Assembly (NCBI GenBank): GCA_964424715.1
Contig: CAYRJW010000006.1
Location: 1 to 45,327 of the forward strand
Direction: 5' to 3'
DNA from: JAMHZE01 sp964424715
Lineage (GTDB): Bacteria; Pseudomonadota; Alphaproteobacteria; Rickettsiales; UBA8987
DNA length: 45,327 nucleotides
Numbering within the stretch: the first letter of the stretch is position 1; each line of letters opens with the position of its first letter. Shown here piece after piece: positions 25,470 through 34,097 of the stretch. Under the pieces are notes generated by a model, which did not search any database, had not been told where the DNA came from, and saw nothing but the letters and a program-made list of their open reading frames with translations. A program made the position numbers and the translations under genes.

Positions 25470-26585
25470 TTATAATTTTTCCGCAGTAAGGTCGGGGCCG
25501 ATGAAGATCATTTTTTTATCCTCTATACCGGTAGTTCCCGCAAGGAAAGGCGCACGGCTGCCAGGGATAACGCCGACATCATATATCTCACCGACAGAGC
25601 CGGAGATATTCATGGTGGCATGCACATCACCGGTTTTTATATTTATCAGGTAAATACCGGCTTCAGGTTCCCTGCCACGGTTTTTAAGTTCATCATCCAG
25701 CGGTAGCCCGGAGAATATCTCGTGACGCGGCTTGGAGATACCCACCAGCGCATAATCACCATAGAAGCGTAAACCCCTTGCAAAACCAGGCACCCATGCA
25801 ACTTTATTGAACTCACCGGTTTTAATATTTATCCAGCCGAACCAGCCTGTTCCGGCTTCCAGTATCCATAATTTGTTTTTGTAAAAACGCGGCGAGTGCG
25901 GCATTGCCAGACCCGAAGCTATCACCTTATTAGTAGTTATATCTATCACCTGCCCGCCATCGGCGCGGTGTTCCCGCCAGCCATTTGGAGTATTACTGGC
26001 TGAAACTATGGTGACATACTTCACCTCATCTTTCACTAAACAGAAACCATTCAGGTGGCAACGATCCTCGTTTATCACCCTGTCAATGAATTCCGGTTTC
26101 CAGACCGGGTTGAAATTGCCGCGATGATCCAGCTGCGCCACGCAATTATAAAGCGTTATCACTGCCATTAATTTATTGTGCTTATCCAGCGCGATATCAT
26201 GTACATCAACACCGCCGGTAACGTGGCACTGGCGCGGCAGGAATATCCTGTCCCAGCCATCCTGCGTTATGGTATCTTCCTTCAGGCAATTCTGGAAACG
26301 CCATAGCTGGTGCTGGATAGAAAGCAGAAAACCATCATCGGTCATCGCCATTGCCATTGCCCGCCCAAAACTCCGCTCGGAAACCGCAAAACGCGCCTTA
26401 CCGGTGCTTGGCCCCACCATTACTATCTTGCCCGCCTCGTAAGTGGTGAAAACGATGGAAGAATTAATCTCATTCATCCATTCAATGAAACTATCCGAGA
26501 ATTTCAGGTGATATTGCGAGGGCACCACCGCCCCCAGATGTAACTGATCCTGCTGACTATCCCCGGCTATCTGAATATTGCTCAT
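25470..26585 (-). CDS. TIGR03032/DUF4915 family protein, predicted beta-propeller
   Basis: The 371-residue protein matches the TIGR03032 family: the opening F-x-x-W-x-x-E-x-x-S-x-x-F-T-T-Y-E-A-G pattern, the RAMAMA block, DVHDIALD, CHLNGFC and the MPHSPR...LWILEAGTGWFG segment. Repeated strand-rich blades suggest a propeller. The family is annotated only as conserved hypothetical; in some species it sits with tetratricopeptide or sulfotransferase genes, none of which is seen here. No signal peptide is present. CAGGTAAA precedes ATG 26585. It runs straight into thiD, 5 bases downstream. Confidence 0.8.
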   Translation of the reverse strand: MSNIQIAGDSQQDQLHLGAVVPSQYHLKFSDSFIEWMNEINSSIVFTTYEAGKIVMVGPSTGKARFAVSERSFGRAMAMAMTDDGFLLSIQHQLWRFQNCLKEDTITQDGWDRIFLPRQCHVTGGVDVHDIALDKHNKLMAVITLYNCVAQLDHRGNFNPVWKPEFIDRVINEDRCHLNGFCLVKDEVKYVTIVSASNTPNGWREHRADGGQVIDITTNKVIASGLAMPHSPRFYKNKLWILEAGTGWFGWINIKTGEFNKVAWVPGFARGLRFYGDYALVGISKPRHEIFSGLPLDDELKNRGREPEAGIYLINIKTGDVHATMNISGSVGEIYDVGVIPGSRAPFLAGTTGIEDKKMIFIGPDLTAEKL

Positions 26586-26772
26586 TTTACCTGCGATTTT
26601 ATATTAATGCACTGGTTCTTATCACACTTACACAAAATCACAAAACAATTATTGTGAAGTAGTAGAAGCGGTATTTAAGAAAGTATTTTGTATCTGGTAA
26701 TTCGTAAATTCCCTTCATAAAGATACATCTAAAAGGCCCATTAGGGTCAATGCGAATAATAAAGAGATGCGA

Positions 26773-26880
26773 ATGAATAGTAGTCCACTGAAACAGGCTG
26801 ATATGAGGGGCAAGATGTATAAGGGAAATTATCTACCGGGCGTGTGTGCCGCAAACTGCGGCACTTCCACTAAAAACTAA
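26773..26880 (+). CDS. possible 35-residue small protein
   Basis: The 322-base spacer between TIGR03032 and tRNA-Ala contains one plausible small open frame. It starts at ATG 26773 with AAAGAG 6 bases upstream and ends in TAA. The product has a basic first half, then GNYLPGVCAANCGTS with two cysteines four residues apart, and a short polar tail. The end of the frame coincides with a perfect 8-bp hairpin, so the conserved element might be RNA and not protein. It could be a short toxin-like or leader peptide, but no function can be supported. Confidence 0.3.
   Translation: MNSSPLKQADMRGKMYKGNYLPGVCAANCGTSTKN
26846..26864. repeat. 8-bp perfect hairpin downstream of tRNA-Ala
   Basis: GTGCCGCA and TGCGGCAC pair perfectly around a 3-base loop. 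No T run follows on either strand. It lies 44-62 bases beyond the tRNA end on the minus strand, and inside the end of the small open frame on the plus strand. It may be a processing or Rho-assisted end for the isc-tRNA transcript. Confidence 0.55.
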
Positions 26881-26907
26881 AATATACCTCTAGATCAATA
26901 AGTTAAT

Positions 26908-26983
26908 TGGTGGAGCCTAGGGGGATCGAACCCCTGACCTCGACACTGCCAGCGTCGCGCTCTCCCAGCTGAGCTAAGGCCCC
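26908..26983 (-). tRNA. tRNA-Ala(GGC), CCA encoded
   Basis: The minus strand folds as a complete cloverleaf: acceptor GGGGCCT/AGGCTCC, D-arm with AGCTGGGA, anticodon stem CGACG/TGTCG, loop CTGGCAG with anticodon GGC (plus strand 26948-26950), T-arm with GTTCGATCC-type loop, and encoded CCA. The G3-U70 wobble pair, the main identity element for alanyl-tRNA synthetase, is present. The gene starts 13 bases after the ferredoxin stop with no terminator between, so it may share the isc transcript. Confidence 0.97.
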
Positions 26984-26996
26984 GTGATAGTAGTAG

Positions 26997-27326
26997 TTAT
27001 TTCGACATGTTCCTTGTGGCTTCGGGAACTCTTACAACTAAACCTTCCAGATCATCAACCACCATTATCTGGCAGCCGAGGCGGGAGGTTTGGGTAAGGC
27101 CGAAGGCAAGGTCTAACATGTCTTCTTCTTCGTCTTTTGCTTTTGGCAGGCTTTGGTAACGAGCCTCGTCCTCTATTATAAGGTGGCAGGTGGAACAGGC
27201 AAGCGAACCTTCGCACGCGCCTTCCAGAGGAATATCATTTTTATGCGCAACTTCAAGAAGCGAAATGCCGTTGGGAGCATCAACCGTTTTCTCGCCGTTT
27301 GCCCATTTGAAAGTTATGTTTGCCAT
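26997..27326 (-). CDS. fdx: ISC-type [2Fe-2S] ferredoxin
   Basis: The 109-residue protein is an adrenodoxin-type ferredoxin. Its cluster ligands are C38, C44, C47 and C85 (GACEGSLACSTC, then RLGCQI), with the usual acidic loop between. It supplies electrons for Fe-S cluster assembly on IscU. It is the last protein gene of the cysE-isc operon, 9 bases after hscA, and is followed closely by tRNA-Ala. Length and spacing of cysteines are normal. Confidence 0.95.
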   Translation of the reverse strand: MANITFKWANGEKTVDAPNGISLLEVAHKNDIPLEGACEGSLACSTCHLIIEDEARYQSLPKAKDEEEDMLDLAFGLTQTSRLGCQIMVVDDLEGLVVRVPEATRNMSK

Positions 27327-27335
27327 TTTAAATCT

Positions 27336-29150
27336 CTAAAAATTACTAATCTTCTTACCCGCCAGATATCCCTTCAGTGCTTCACTCGTCCGGATATCTG
27401 CAAAATCTCCTGCTACCATATCGAGGCTCTTAACTTCGGCATCTATAAGGTCGCGTATCGTGCCTTTGGAAACCTCTTTTATTTTCTCGATCTGGGCAAT
27501 TATTTTATCCTTATATTCGTCTGGAATTAAATTTCCATCACTTTTAAGGGCTGATTCGATAGTTTTTATCGCAATTTCTGCCTCGATACGGCTTTCGGCC
27601 AGCAAACGCGCCATTATATCGGCTTTTGCCTGTTCCATGGAAGCGATGAGCATTTTCTCCATTTCGGTGGAATCTAACCCATATGATGGCTTTACCTCTA
27701 TTTTCGTTTCGGTGCCGGTCTTTTCCTCCATAGCGGAAACAGTCAATATACCATCGGCATCCAGCATGAATTTAACCTCAACCACAGGCGTACCAGCCTG
27801 CTGCTGCGGTATCCCTTTTAGCTCGAACCTTGAGAGTGAGCGGCAGTTCTCCGCCATTTCACGCTCGCCTTGCAGGATATGTATCTTCATGCCGGTCTGG
27901 CCATCTTCGTAAGTGGTAAATTTTTGCGATGCACTTACAGGAATGGGAGTATTACGAGCAATAAGTACTTCCATCAGCCCGCCATAAGTTTCCAGCCCAA
28001 GTGAAAGCGGAGTTACATCAAGTAATAGATTATTTGAACCACGGGTTAATGCTTCCGCCTGAATGCCCGCGCCCATTGCCACTACTTTATCCGGGTCAAT
28101 ATCGATAAGCGGTTTTTTGCCGGTGAGGCTTTCGATCTTCTGGCGTATCAGCGGCACGCGGGTAGAACCACCAACCAGTACAACACCATTTATCTTATCA
28201 GCTTTTAGTTTAGCATCTTTCATCACCGATTCAAAAATGGAAATGGTCTTATCCGCCATGTCGCCGATCATCTGCTCGAATTCGCTGCGGGTTATTTCTA
28301 TATCTTTGCCCTCAATATTTTCAGTAACATTATCAGAATAAGTTAACTGTTCTTTTATTTTACGTGAGATAGATTTTAATTCAGCCAGAGGTTTTTTAAT
28401 TTCCAGTTTTTTCTTTATCAGAACCGCAAGCGCCAGATCGAAATCATCACCGCCAAGCTGGGTATCGCCACCGGTTGCTATAACTTTGAACACACCCATC
28501 TGCATTTTTAAAATGGAAACATCAAATGTGCCTCCGCCGAGATCAAATACCGCGTAAGTTCCTTCCGCCTTTCTATCAAGACCGTATGCAAGAGCCGCTG
28601 CGGTAGGCTCGTTTATCAGGCGCAGAACCTCAAGGCCAGCAAGCTTTGCGGCATCTTTAGTGGCCTGGCGTTGTGATTCGTTGAAATATGCGGGAACGGT
28701 AATTACCGCCTTTGAAACATTATGGCCCAGAGCTGTTTCAGCTTTTAATTTTAATTGCTTTAAAATTTCTGCCGAAGCTTCAACCGGCGTTATTTCCTTA
28801 TTCCCGAATTTAAGACGGATGATCTTTTCTGAATTTTCTTTATTAACCTCAAAACCAAAATCCTTTATGGTCTTTTCTGCTTCGGCATAACCTAAACCTA
28901 TAAGACGCTTTATTGATGCAAGGGCACTCAATGCCTTCTTATTGTTATTACCCACTACAACACTACCATCCTCAAGCAAATTCACTATTGATGGCAGCAT
29001 AAAATTACCATGTTCATCGGTGATAACTTCGGAAGTTTCTTCATGTGAAATGGCGACCAGTGAATTAGTGGTGCCAAGATCAATACCTATTGCAACATCA
29101 CCCTGATGCGGTAACGGGGTTTGGCCGGGTTCGTGTATCTGCAGTAACAT
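27336..29150 (-). CDS. hscA: Fe-S cluster assembly Hsp70 chaperone HscA
   Basis: The 604-residue Hsp70 has the nucleotide-binding domain motifs IGIDLGTTNSLVAI, VPAYFNESQRQATKDAA, VFDLGGGTFDVSIL and VVLVGGSTRVPLIR. The substrate domain begins with LLLDVTPLSLGLE. The lack of a long DnaK-like C-terminal tail and its place beside hscB identify it as HscA. It binds the LPPVK motif of IscU and drives cluster transfer with ATP. Its start overlaps the hscB stop as TAATG, so translation is coupled. Confidence 0.95.
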   Translation of the reverse strand: MLLQIHEPGQTPLPHQGDVAIGIDLGTTNSLVAISHEETSEVITDEHGNFMLPSIVNLLEDGSVVVGNNNKKALSALASIKRLIGLGYAEAEKTIKDFGFEVNKENSEKIIRLKFGNKEITPVEASAEILKQLKLKAETALGHNVSKAVITVPAYFNESQRQATKDAAKLAGLEVLRLINEPTAAALAYGLDRKAEGTYAVFDLGGGTFDVSILKMQMGVFKVIATGGDTQLGGDDFDLALAVLIKKKLEIKKPLAELKSISRKIKEQLTYSDNVTENIEGKDIEITRSEFEQMIGDMADKTISIFESVMKDAKLKADKINGVVLVGGSTRVPLIRQKIESLTGKKPLIDIDPDKVVAMGAGIQAEALTRGSNNLLLDVTPLSLGLETYGGLMEVLIARNTPIPVSASQKFTTYEDGQTGMKIHILQGEREMAENCRSLSRFELKGIPQQQAGTPVVEVKFMLDADGILTVSAMEEKTGTETKIEVKPSYGLDSTEMEKMLIASMEQAKADIMARLLAESRIEAEIAIKTIESALKSDGNLIPDEYKDKIIAQIEKIKEVSKGTIRDLIDAEVKSLDMVAGDFADIRTSEALKGYLAGKKISNF

Positions 29151-29647
29151 TATATTCTTTCCAGTTCTTCTTTTAGCTTACTTATATATTTTAACCTCAT
29201 CGCGGCCTCAGCAGCTTCCATAAGGTTCTTGTTTTCATAAGCATTGTTAAAATCTTTTTGTGTGGCAGAGAACTCACCTTCCATATGGCTTAGTAATTCT
29301 GCCTTATTCTCCATCCCCGATTCAATATCAGAAGCCCTTTCGCGGAATTCCATCTGCTCCATTAATAATGCCTGAGATGGTTTGTATGTATTATTTTTTT
29401 CCTTATTTACCAGAATACTGCTTATTTCCAACAAATGATTTGCGCGCTCAACATCATCAGAGAGTGTTTTATAGCCATCGTTAATATCGGCGGATCTCAT
29501 ACTCACCAGCATCTTTTCCGATTCACTCATGCCGATGCTTCTATCCGGGTGATATTGCATTTGCAGGGCGAAATATTTTCTTTCCAGCTCATCAATATCG
29601 ATAAGGTATTTTGGCTCAAGGGAGAATAATGTGAAATAGTTTATCAT
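29150..29647 (-). CDS. hscB: Fe-S cluster co-chaperone HscB (J-domain)
   Basis: The 165-residue protein has an N-terminal J domain with the HPD triad at residues 33-35 (QYHPDRS) in a MINYFTLFSLEPKY context typical of HscB. A C-terminal three-helix HscB oligomerisation domain (about 85-165) with LMEQMEFRE follows. It delivers IscU to HscA and stimulates its ATPase. The N-terminal zinc cysteines of some HscB proteins are absent, as in most bacteria. It overlaps hscA by one base and follows iscA after a 36-base spacer with a hairpin. Confidence 0.94.
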   Translation of the reverse strand: MINYFTLFSLEPKYLIDIDELERKYFALQMQYHPDRSIGMSESEKMLVSMRSADINDGYKTLSDDVERANHLLEISSILVNKEKNNTYKPSQALLMEQMEFRERASDIESGMENKAELLSHMEGEFSATQKDFNNAYENKNLMEAAEAAMRLKYISKLKEELERI

Positions 29648-29658
29648 AATTTTCTACC

Positions 29659-29675
29659 TCCCTGCTCTCGCGGGA
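29659..29675. repeat. short hairpin between iscA and hscB
   Basis: TCCCTGC and GCGGGA pair around TCTC with one bulged T. It resembles the TCCC-GC...GC-GGGA hairpins dispersed in many proteobacterial genomes, and a relative is seen at 35699-35714. Within the isc transcript it could mark an RNA-processing point between the scaffold and chaperone genes. Confidence 0.5.
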
Positions 29676-29683
29676 ATCAGTTA

Positions 29684-30016
29684 TTAAACATTAAAACTTT
29701 CCCCACAACCGCAACGCCCCTTTTCATTCGGGTTCACGAATACGAAACCGGATTTCATTTTTTCCTCAACAAAATCCATCGTGGTACCAATTAAATATAG
29801 AACCGCTTTCGGATCGATAATAACTTTCACACCTTTATCTTCCACCACATCTTCAAACTTACGGATGTCATCGGCATATTCAATTGTGTATGCAAGCCCT
29901 GAGCAACCGCCTTTTTTGACGCCCACACGGATACCTTCGGAAGGCTTATCACGACTTGCCAGCAGGTGTTTTATCTGCCCTGCCGCTGCATCAGTTATTT
30001 CAATTGGTGCTTTCAT
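29684..30016 (-). CDS. iscA: A-type Fe-S carrier protein
   Basis: The 110-residue protein has the three conserved cysteines of A-type carriers: one in GGCSGLAY (about 37-44) and two in GRCGCGESF near the C-terminus. It carries clusters from IscU to target proteins. The open frame extends upstream to 30061, but ATG 30016 (MKAPIEITDAA) matches the family start and lies 13 bases after the iscU stop at 30030. IscA versus ErpA/SufA is decided by operon position. Confidence 0.92.
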   Translation of the reverse strand: MKAPIEITDAAAGQIKHLLASRDKPSEGIRVGVKKGGCSGLAYTIEYADDIRKFEDVVEDKGVKVIIDPKAVLYLIGTTMDFVEEKMKSGFVFVNPNEKGRCGCGESFNV

Positions 30017-30029
30017 AATTATCTTAAAA

Positions 30030-30413
30030 TTATTTTGCCTGTTTCTTCTTATAATCCTCAACTGCTGATTTTATTGCATCTTCAGCAAGCATTGAGCAGT
30101 GAATTTTTACCGGCGGCAAAGAAAGTTCCTGTGCTATCTGGGTGTTCTTTATCTGTGCGGCTTCATCAAGGGTTTTGCCTTTTATCCACTCGGTCGCAAG
30201 TGAAGATGATGCTATCGCGGAACCACAGCCGAAAGTTTTGAATTTTGCATCTTCGATGATGCCTTCATCGTTAACTTTTATTTGCAGCTTCATAACGTCA
30301 CCACATGCAGGTGCGCCTACTAAACCGGTGCCAACATGATCATCTTGCTCATCCATACGACCCACATTTCTGGGGTTTTCGTAGTGGTCTATTACTTTTG
30401 TACTATATGCCAT
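30030..30413 (-). CDS. iscU: Fe-S cluster scaffold protein IscU
   Basis: This 127-residue scaffold has ligands C37, D39, C63 and C106 (APACGDV, FGCGSA, HCSML) and the HscA-recognition motif LPPVK at residues 99-103. IscU receives sulfur from IscS and builds [2Fe-2S] clusters. A strong Shine-Dalgarno, AAAAGGAGAA, precedes ATG 30413. It follows iscS by 24 bases. All functional residues are intact. Confidence 0.97.
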   Translation of the reverse strand: MAYSTKVIDHYENPRNVGRMDEQDDHVGTGLVGAPACGDVMKLQIKVNDEGIIEDAKFKTFGCGSAIASSSLATEWIKGKTLDEAAQIKNTQIAQELSLPPVKIHCSMLAEDAIKSAVEDYKKKQAK

Positions 30414-30437
30414 TTTATTCTCCTTTTATAATTTTAA

Positions 30438-31679
30438 CTAGTGGCCGGCCCATTCAATTTTACTTATATCAATACCATCCTTGTACATATCCCATAGCGG
30501 GCTAAGATCGCGGAGTTTTTGTACATTTTCTTTTACTATCTTTATTGCGCGATCAACTTCCTCTTCGGTTGTGAATCGACCGAAACCAAAGCGGATTGAT
30601 GTATGAGCCAGTTCATCGCCGACACCAAGCGCGTGCAGGACATATGATGGCTCGAGGCTTGCCGAGGTGCATGCGGAGCCGCTGGAGACCGCAAGGCCGC
30701 GTATCGCCATCAGCATGGATTCGCCCTCAACATAGGCAAAGCTTATATTTATATTGCCGGGGAAGCGTTGTTCTTTATCGCCATTCAGAAAAACTTCCGG
30801 GATATCTTTAACGGTAGCGTTATAGAATTTATCAAAAAATTTCTGAAGTTTTGCTCGCTCATCTTTCATTTCTATTTTCGCGATTCTTGCCGCTTCACCT
30901 AAACCAACAACTAACGGCGTAGGCAGAGTTCCGCTTCTGAAACCGCGTTCCTGACCACCGCCGTTGAATATCGGCTCAAGGCGAACACGCGGGCGACGAC
31001 GCACGAATATCGCGCCAACACCTTTTGGCGCATAAATTTTATGACCGGAGATAGAAGCGACATCTATATTCATCGTTTCAACATCAATATCAATTTTACC
31101 AAATGCCTGCGCCAGATCGGAATGGAAGAAAACGCCATTCTCACGGGTTATCTTTCCTATCTCCGCAACTGGCTGGATAACGCCGATCTCATTGTTAACC
31201 GCCATTACAGAAACAACTAAAGTATCAGGGCGTATCGCTTTTTTCAGAACCTCAAGATCAAGCAGGCCGTTCGGCTGAACATCTAAATATGTAACTTCAA
31301 AACCTTCCATCTCTAAATGCCTGCATGCATCAAGCACGCATTTATGTTCGGTTTTAACGGTGATAATATGTTTTTTCTTATCCCCATAAAAATGCGCAAG
31401 GCCTTTTATCGCCATGTTATTGCTTTCGGTCGCGCCGGAGGTGAATATTATCTCTTTCGGATCAGCATTGATAAGCGCCGCAACGTGGCCGCGCGCAGTT
31501 TCCACCGCCTCTTCCGCTTCCCAGCCATATTGGTGAGAGCGCGAATGCGGGTTGCCGAATTTCTCAAGGAAATATGGCGTCATGACCTCAAACACTCTTG
31601 GATCGAGCGGAGTGGTCGCCTGATAATCAAGATATATCGGTCTTGTGGGTTCGTTCTTCTTTAATTCAGTTACTGACAT
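30438..31679 (-). CDS. iscS: cysteine desulfurase IscS
   Basis: The 413-residue PLP enzyme has YLDYQATTPLDPRV at the start, GATESNN, the PLP-lysine motif SGHKIYAPKGVG, and the active-site cysteine in SSGSACTSASLEPSYV on a long flexible loop, as in group I desulfurases. It removes sulfur from cysteine and passes it to IscU. The frame reaches 31859 inside the neighbouring desulfurase; ATG 31679 gives the right start and overlaps the upstream stop by one base (TAATG). It is the more IscS-like of the two copies. Confidence 0.95.
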   Translation of the reverse strand: MSVTELKKNEPTRPIYLDYQATTPLDPRVFEVMTPYFLEKFGNPHSRSHQYGWEAEEAVETARGHVAALINADPKEIIFTSGATESNNMAIKGLAHFYGDKKKHIITVKTEHKCVLDACRHLEMEGFEVTYLDVQPNGLLDLEVLKKAIRPDTLVVSVMAVNNEIGVIQPVAEIGKITRENGVFFHSDLAQAFGKIDIDVETMNIDVASISGHKIYAPKGVGAIFVRRRPRVRLEPIFNGGGQERGFRSGTLPTPLVVGLGEAARIAKIEMKDERAKLQKFFDKFYNATVKDIPEVFLNGDKEQRFPGNINISFAYVEGESMLMAIRGLAVSSGSACTSASLEPSYVLHALGVGDELAHTSIRFGFGRFTTEEEVDRAIKIVKENVQKLRDLSPLWDMYKDGIDISKIEWAGH

Positions 31680-32815
31680 TATGCTGCCTTTTTCTCTTTG
31701 TTTTTTAAATATTGTTTCTGCCATACAGTCAGGAACTGCTTGGCCTCGTTTAAAGTATTGTTCCAACCTAACGATATCCGTATTGCACATTTCGCATCTT
31801 CCTGCGGAACACCCATTGCGGTTAGTACATGCGAAGTCACTACCCGCCCGGAGGAACAAGCCGCACCGGCTGATATTGAGATATTTTCGAGGTCTAAGTT
31901 TATCAGCTGAGTTTCAGAACCTTGCGGCTGCAATGAAACTGAAATTGTATTTGGTATACGCTCAACCTTAGAACCATAAATTTTAGCTTCGGGAGATATT
32001 TTTAATATTTCCGATTCTATGAGACCTCTTATCTCTTTCACTTTTTCGCTTTCAGTTTTTAAATTCTCAACCGCAATTTCCGCCGCTTTCGCCATACCTA
32101 CTATCGCCGCTATATTCTCTGTTCCCGCACGCAGGAACTTTTCCTGACCACCACCATGAAGGAATGGCAGAACTTCCAGCCCGGATTTTATTATCAGCGC
32201 CGCAGCACCTTTAGGGCCACCGAATTTATGAGCGGATATTGTGGCCATATCACAGCCTAGCGAATTAAAGTCAAACGCAATTTTTCCAGCCGCCTGCGAT
32301 GCATCAACATGAAGGAATCCGCCGCCTTCGAATACAGTTTTCGAAATGGTCTTTATATCCTGAATAACACCAGTTTCATTATTCGCATGAATTATTGAAA
32401 CGATGAATTTTGTACCTTTCAGCTTCTCACAAACCTCTTTCAGTTTTTCAAGTTTTACCACCCCATTCTCATCAACAGGTATCAGGATATTCTTCAAAAA
32501 ACTCGCCGGTTTGGAAATTGATACATGTTCAATTTCAGTAGTAACGATATTTTCAACACCCTTGATGCATACCAGCGCCATGTTATTGCTTTCCGTACCG
32601 GAAGAAGTGAAAACCACCGTTGCACCTTCCGCGCTGAAACATTTCTGGATACGCGCGCGCGCATCGGATAAGATCTTTTTCGCCTCACGCCCGTATGAAT
32701 GGATAGAGGATGCATTAAGCGGCTTAGCTGCAACCTCAGACATAGCTTCCCACACACCCTCACGCAGCGGTGTGGTGGCGTTATAGTCGAAATATATGTT
32801 CGCGTTCTTGTTCAT
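31679..32815 (-). CDS. second cysteine desulfurase (NifS/IscS-like)
   Basis: The 378-residue paralogue has YFDYNATTPLREGV, SSGTESNNMAL, SAHKFGGPKGAAAL with the PLP lysine, and AGAACSSGRVVTSHVL with the catalytic cysteine. It is shorter than the 413-residue IscS next to it and diverges clearly along its length. Two adjacent desulfurases in the isc operon are also known from Rickettsia. The start is ATG 32815, 5 bases after the iscR stop. It might serve a different acceptor such as tRNA thiolation, but the sequence does not say. Confidence 0.92.
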   Translation of the reverse strand: MNKNANIYFDYNATTPLREGVWEAMSEVAAKPLNASSIHSYGREAKKILSDARARIQKCFSAEGATVVFTSSGTESNNMALVCIKGVENIVTTEIEHVSISKPASFLKNILIPVDENGVVKLEKLKEVCEKLKGTKFIVSIIHANNETGVIQDIKTISKTVFEGGGFLHVDASQAAGKIAFDFNSLGCDMATISAHKFGGPKGAAALIIKSGLEVLPFLHGGGQEKFLRAGTENIAAIVGMAKAAEIAVENLKTESEKVKEIRGLIESEILKISPEAKIYGSKVERIPNTISVSLQPQGSETQLINLDLENISISAGAACSSGRVVTSHVLTAMGVPQEDAKCAIRISLGWNNTLNEAKQFLTVWQKQYLKNKEKKAA

Positions 32816-32819
32816 AATA

Positions 32820-33314
32820 TTAATTAATACTCGATTGTTGCGTATCACTAGTTACCTTCTCACTCATCACCCTGCTCTCAACTCTTGCCCCTACCCTCTT
32901 ATTAACCACATCCGCCAGAGTTATTGATTCCAAATAATTGTCTATCGTTTCGCTCAACCCGTCCCAGAGATCATGCGTAGAGCATTTGCCCTTGCCGGTC
33001 ATACATGGTGATTTAATTTCACCGCCGCAGCGGGTCATTTTTATCTCTTCCTCAGCGGCATTTATTATTTCGGCTACACTGAGTTCTTCGGCACATTTAT
33101 TGATGACATAACCACCACCAGGCCCGCGCTGGGATCTTACTATCCCGGCATTCTTGAGCTTGCAGAATATCTGCTCAAGGTACGCAAGCGGGATATTTTG
33201 GCTTTCAGCCACTTCGGCAAGAGATATGGCTTTCTTCCCTTCGATGAAGCGGCTTTTGCCGGCAATATCCACCAGCGCCATCACCGCATATCTGCCTTTG
33301 GTTGTTAGCATCAT
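32820..33314 (-). CDS. iscR: Rrf2-family Fe-S regulator IscR
   Basis: The 164-residue protein has the Rrf2 winged helix (MLTTKGRYAVMALVDIA, then LAYLEQIFCKLKNAGIVRSQRGPGGGY) and the cluster ligands C96, C104 and C111 with H114 (CSTHDLW). In its [2Fe-2S] form IscR represses its own operon in other bacteria. The C-terminal ~25 residues after DVVNKRV are non-conserved and encoded by a degenerate 7-bp array. AAGGGG precedes the start. ATG 33314 and 33311 are both possible. Confidence 0.95.
   Translation of the reverse strand: MMLTTKGRYAVMALVDIAGKSRFIEGKKAISLAEVAESQNIPLAYLEQIFCKLKNAGIVRSQRGPGGGYVINKCAEELSVAEIINAAEEEIKMTRCGGEIKSPCMTGKGKCSTHDLWDGLSETIDNYLESITLADVVNKRVGARVESRVMSEKVTSDTQQSSIN
32844..32899. 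repeat. degenerate 7-bp array in the 3' end of iscR
   Basis: Eight consecutive 7-mers can be laid out on the plus strand (TATCACT, AGTTACC, TTCTCAC, TCATCAC, CCTGCTC, TCAACTC, TTGCCCC, TACCCTC), strongly degenerate but sharing a pyrimidine-rich (A/C)C-ending pattern. On the coding strand they specify the extra tail of IscR. The periodicity is weaker than in the dapF and thiD arrays. Confidence 0.4.
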
Positions 33315-33319
33315 AAAAT

Positions 33320-34030
33320 TTACCCCTTATTACCAGACCATGTTTCTGCCGCGCGTTCCTCACCGGAATTCTGCGTTTCCAGCTCGTTCACCCGCTTCTT
33401 CATCGCCTCAACTTCCCTGATAAGCGTATCTATCACGAGCTGGCGTGAATCTATATCCCCAGCGGATGTCGCATAGGCCGTGAACTGCTCGGCGTCTTTT
33501 ATCTCTTCCTTCCTTACCACTTTGCGTGCCGGTATACCAACCATAGTGGCACCCGGTTCAACCTCTGCAACCACTACTGCGTTGGAACCTATTTTTGCAC
33601 CATCACCTATGGTTATAGGCCCAAGCACCTGTGCGCCTGCACCAATTATAACATTATTACCTATCTGCGGATGCCTCAGCGCACCCTTGCTATGATCTGC
33701 CGAAACACCGCCCAGCGTTACATCATGATATATAGTAACATTATCACCTATTTTCGAGGTCTCACCTATCACCACGCCAAAGCCATGATCAATGAACAGG
33801 TTCTTGCCTATGGTAGCCCCCGGATGTATCTCAATGCCGGTGATCATCCTCGCAATATATGAAATGAACCGCGGCAGAGTATGCAGTTTCATTCCCCACA
33901 GCCAGTGTGAGAACCGGTGTATCAGCACCGCGTGGAAACCGGGATAGCATAAAATCACTTCAAGCCGGCTCTTTGCAGCCGGGTCGCGTGCGAAAAATGA
34001 ATCAACCTCTGCCTTAATGCTGCTGAACAT
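33320..34030 (-). CDS. cysE: serine O-acetyltransferase
   Basis: The 236-residue protein has an N-terminal helical part (to about 65) and a left-handed beta-helix with GATIGKNLFIDHGFGVVIGETSKIGDNVTIYHDVTLGG, HPQIGNNVIIGAGAQVLGPI and a closing PGATMVGIPARKVV. It makes O-acetylserine from serine and acetyl-CoA, the step before cysteine. Placing cysE first in the isc operon links cysteine supply to Fe-S assembly. AAAGGA precedes ATG 34030, and the promoter is overlapped by an IscR-type site. Confidence 0.95.
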   Translation of the reverse strand: MFSSIKAEVDSFFARDPAAKSRLEVILCYPGFHAVLIHRFSHWLWGMKLHTLPRFISYIARMITGIEIHPGATIGKNLFIDHGFGVVIGETSKIGDNVTIYHDVTLGGVSADHSKGALRHPQIGNNVIIGAGAQVLGPITIGDGAKIGSNAVVVAEVEPGATMVGIPARKVVRKEEIKDAEQFTAYATSAGDIDSRQLVIDTLIREVEAMKKRVNELETQNSGEERAAETWSGNKG

Positions 34031-34097
34031 ATATTTTTTCCTTTATATTTCGAAAACCAAAGCTTATATAGGTTTCTGTAGTTTTTATTACCCAAGT

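Noticed and set aside
25465..25520. TPP riboswitch upstream of thiD
   Set aside because: Only 5 bases separate thiD from the preceding gene, and no conserved thi-box pattern is visible.
26846..26864. Intrinsic terminator after tRNA-Ala
   Set aside because: The stem is strong, but there is no T run on either strand, so I list it only as a hairpin.
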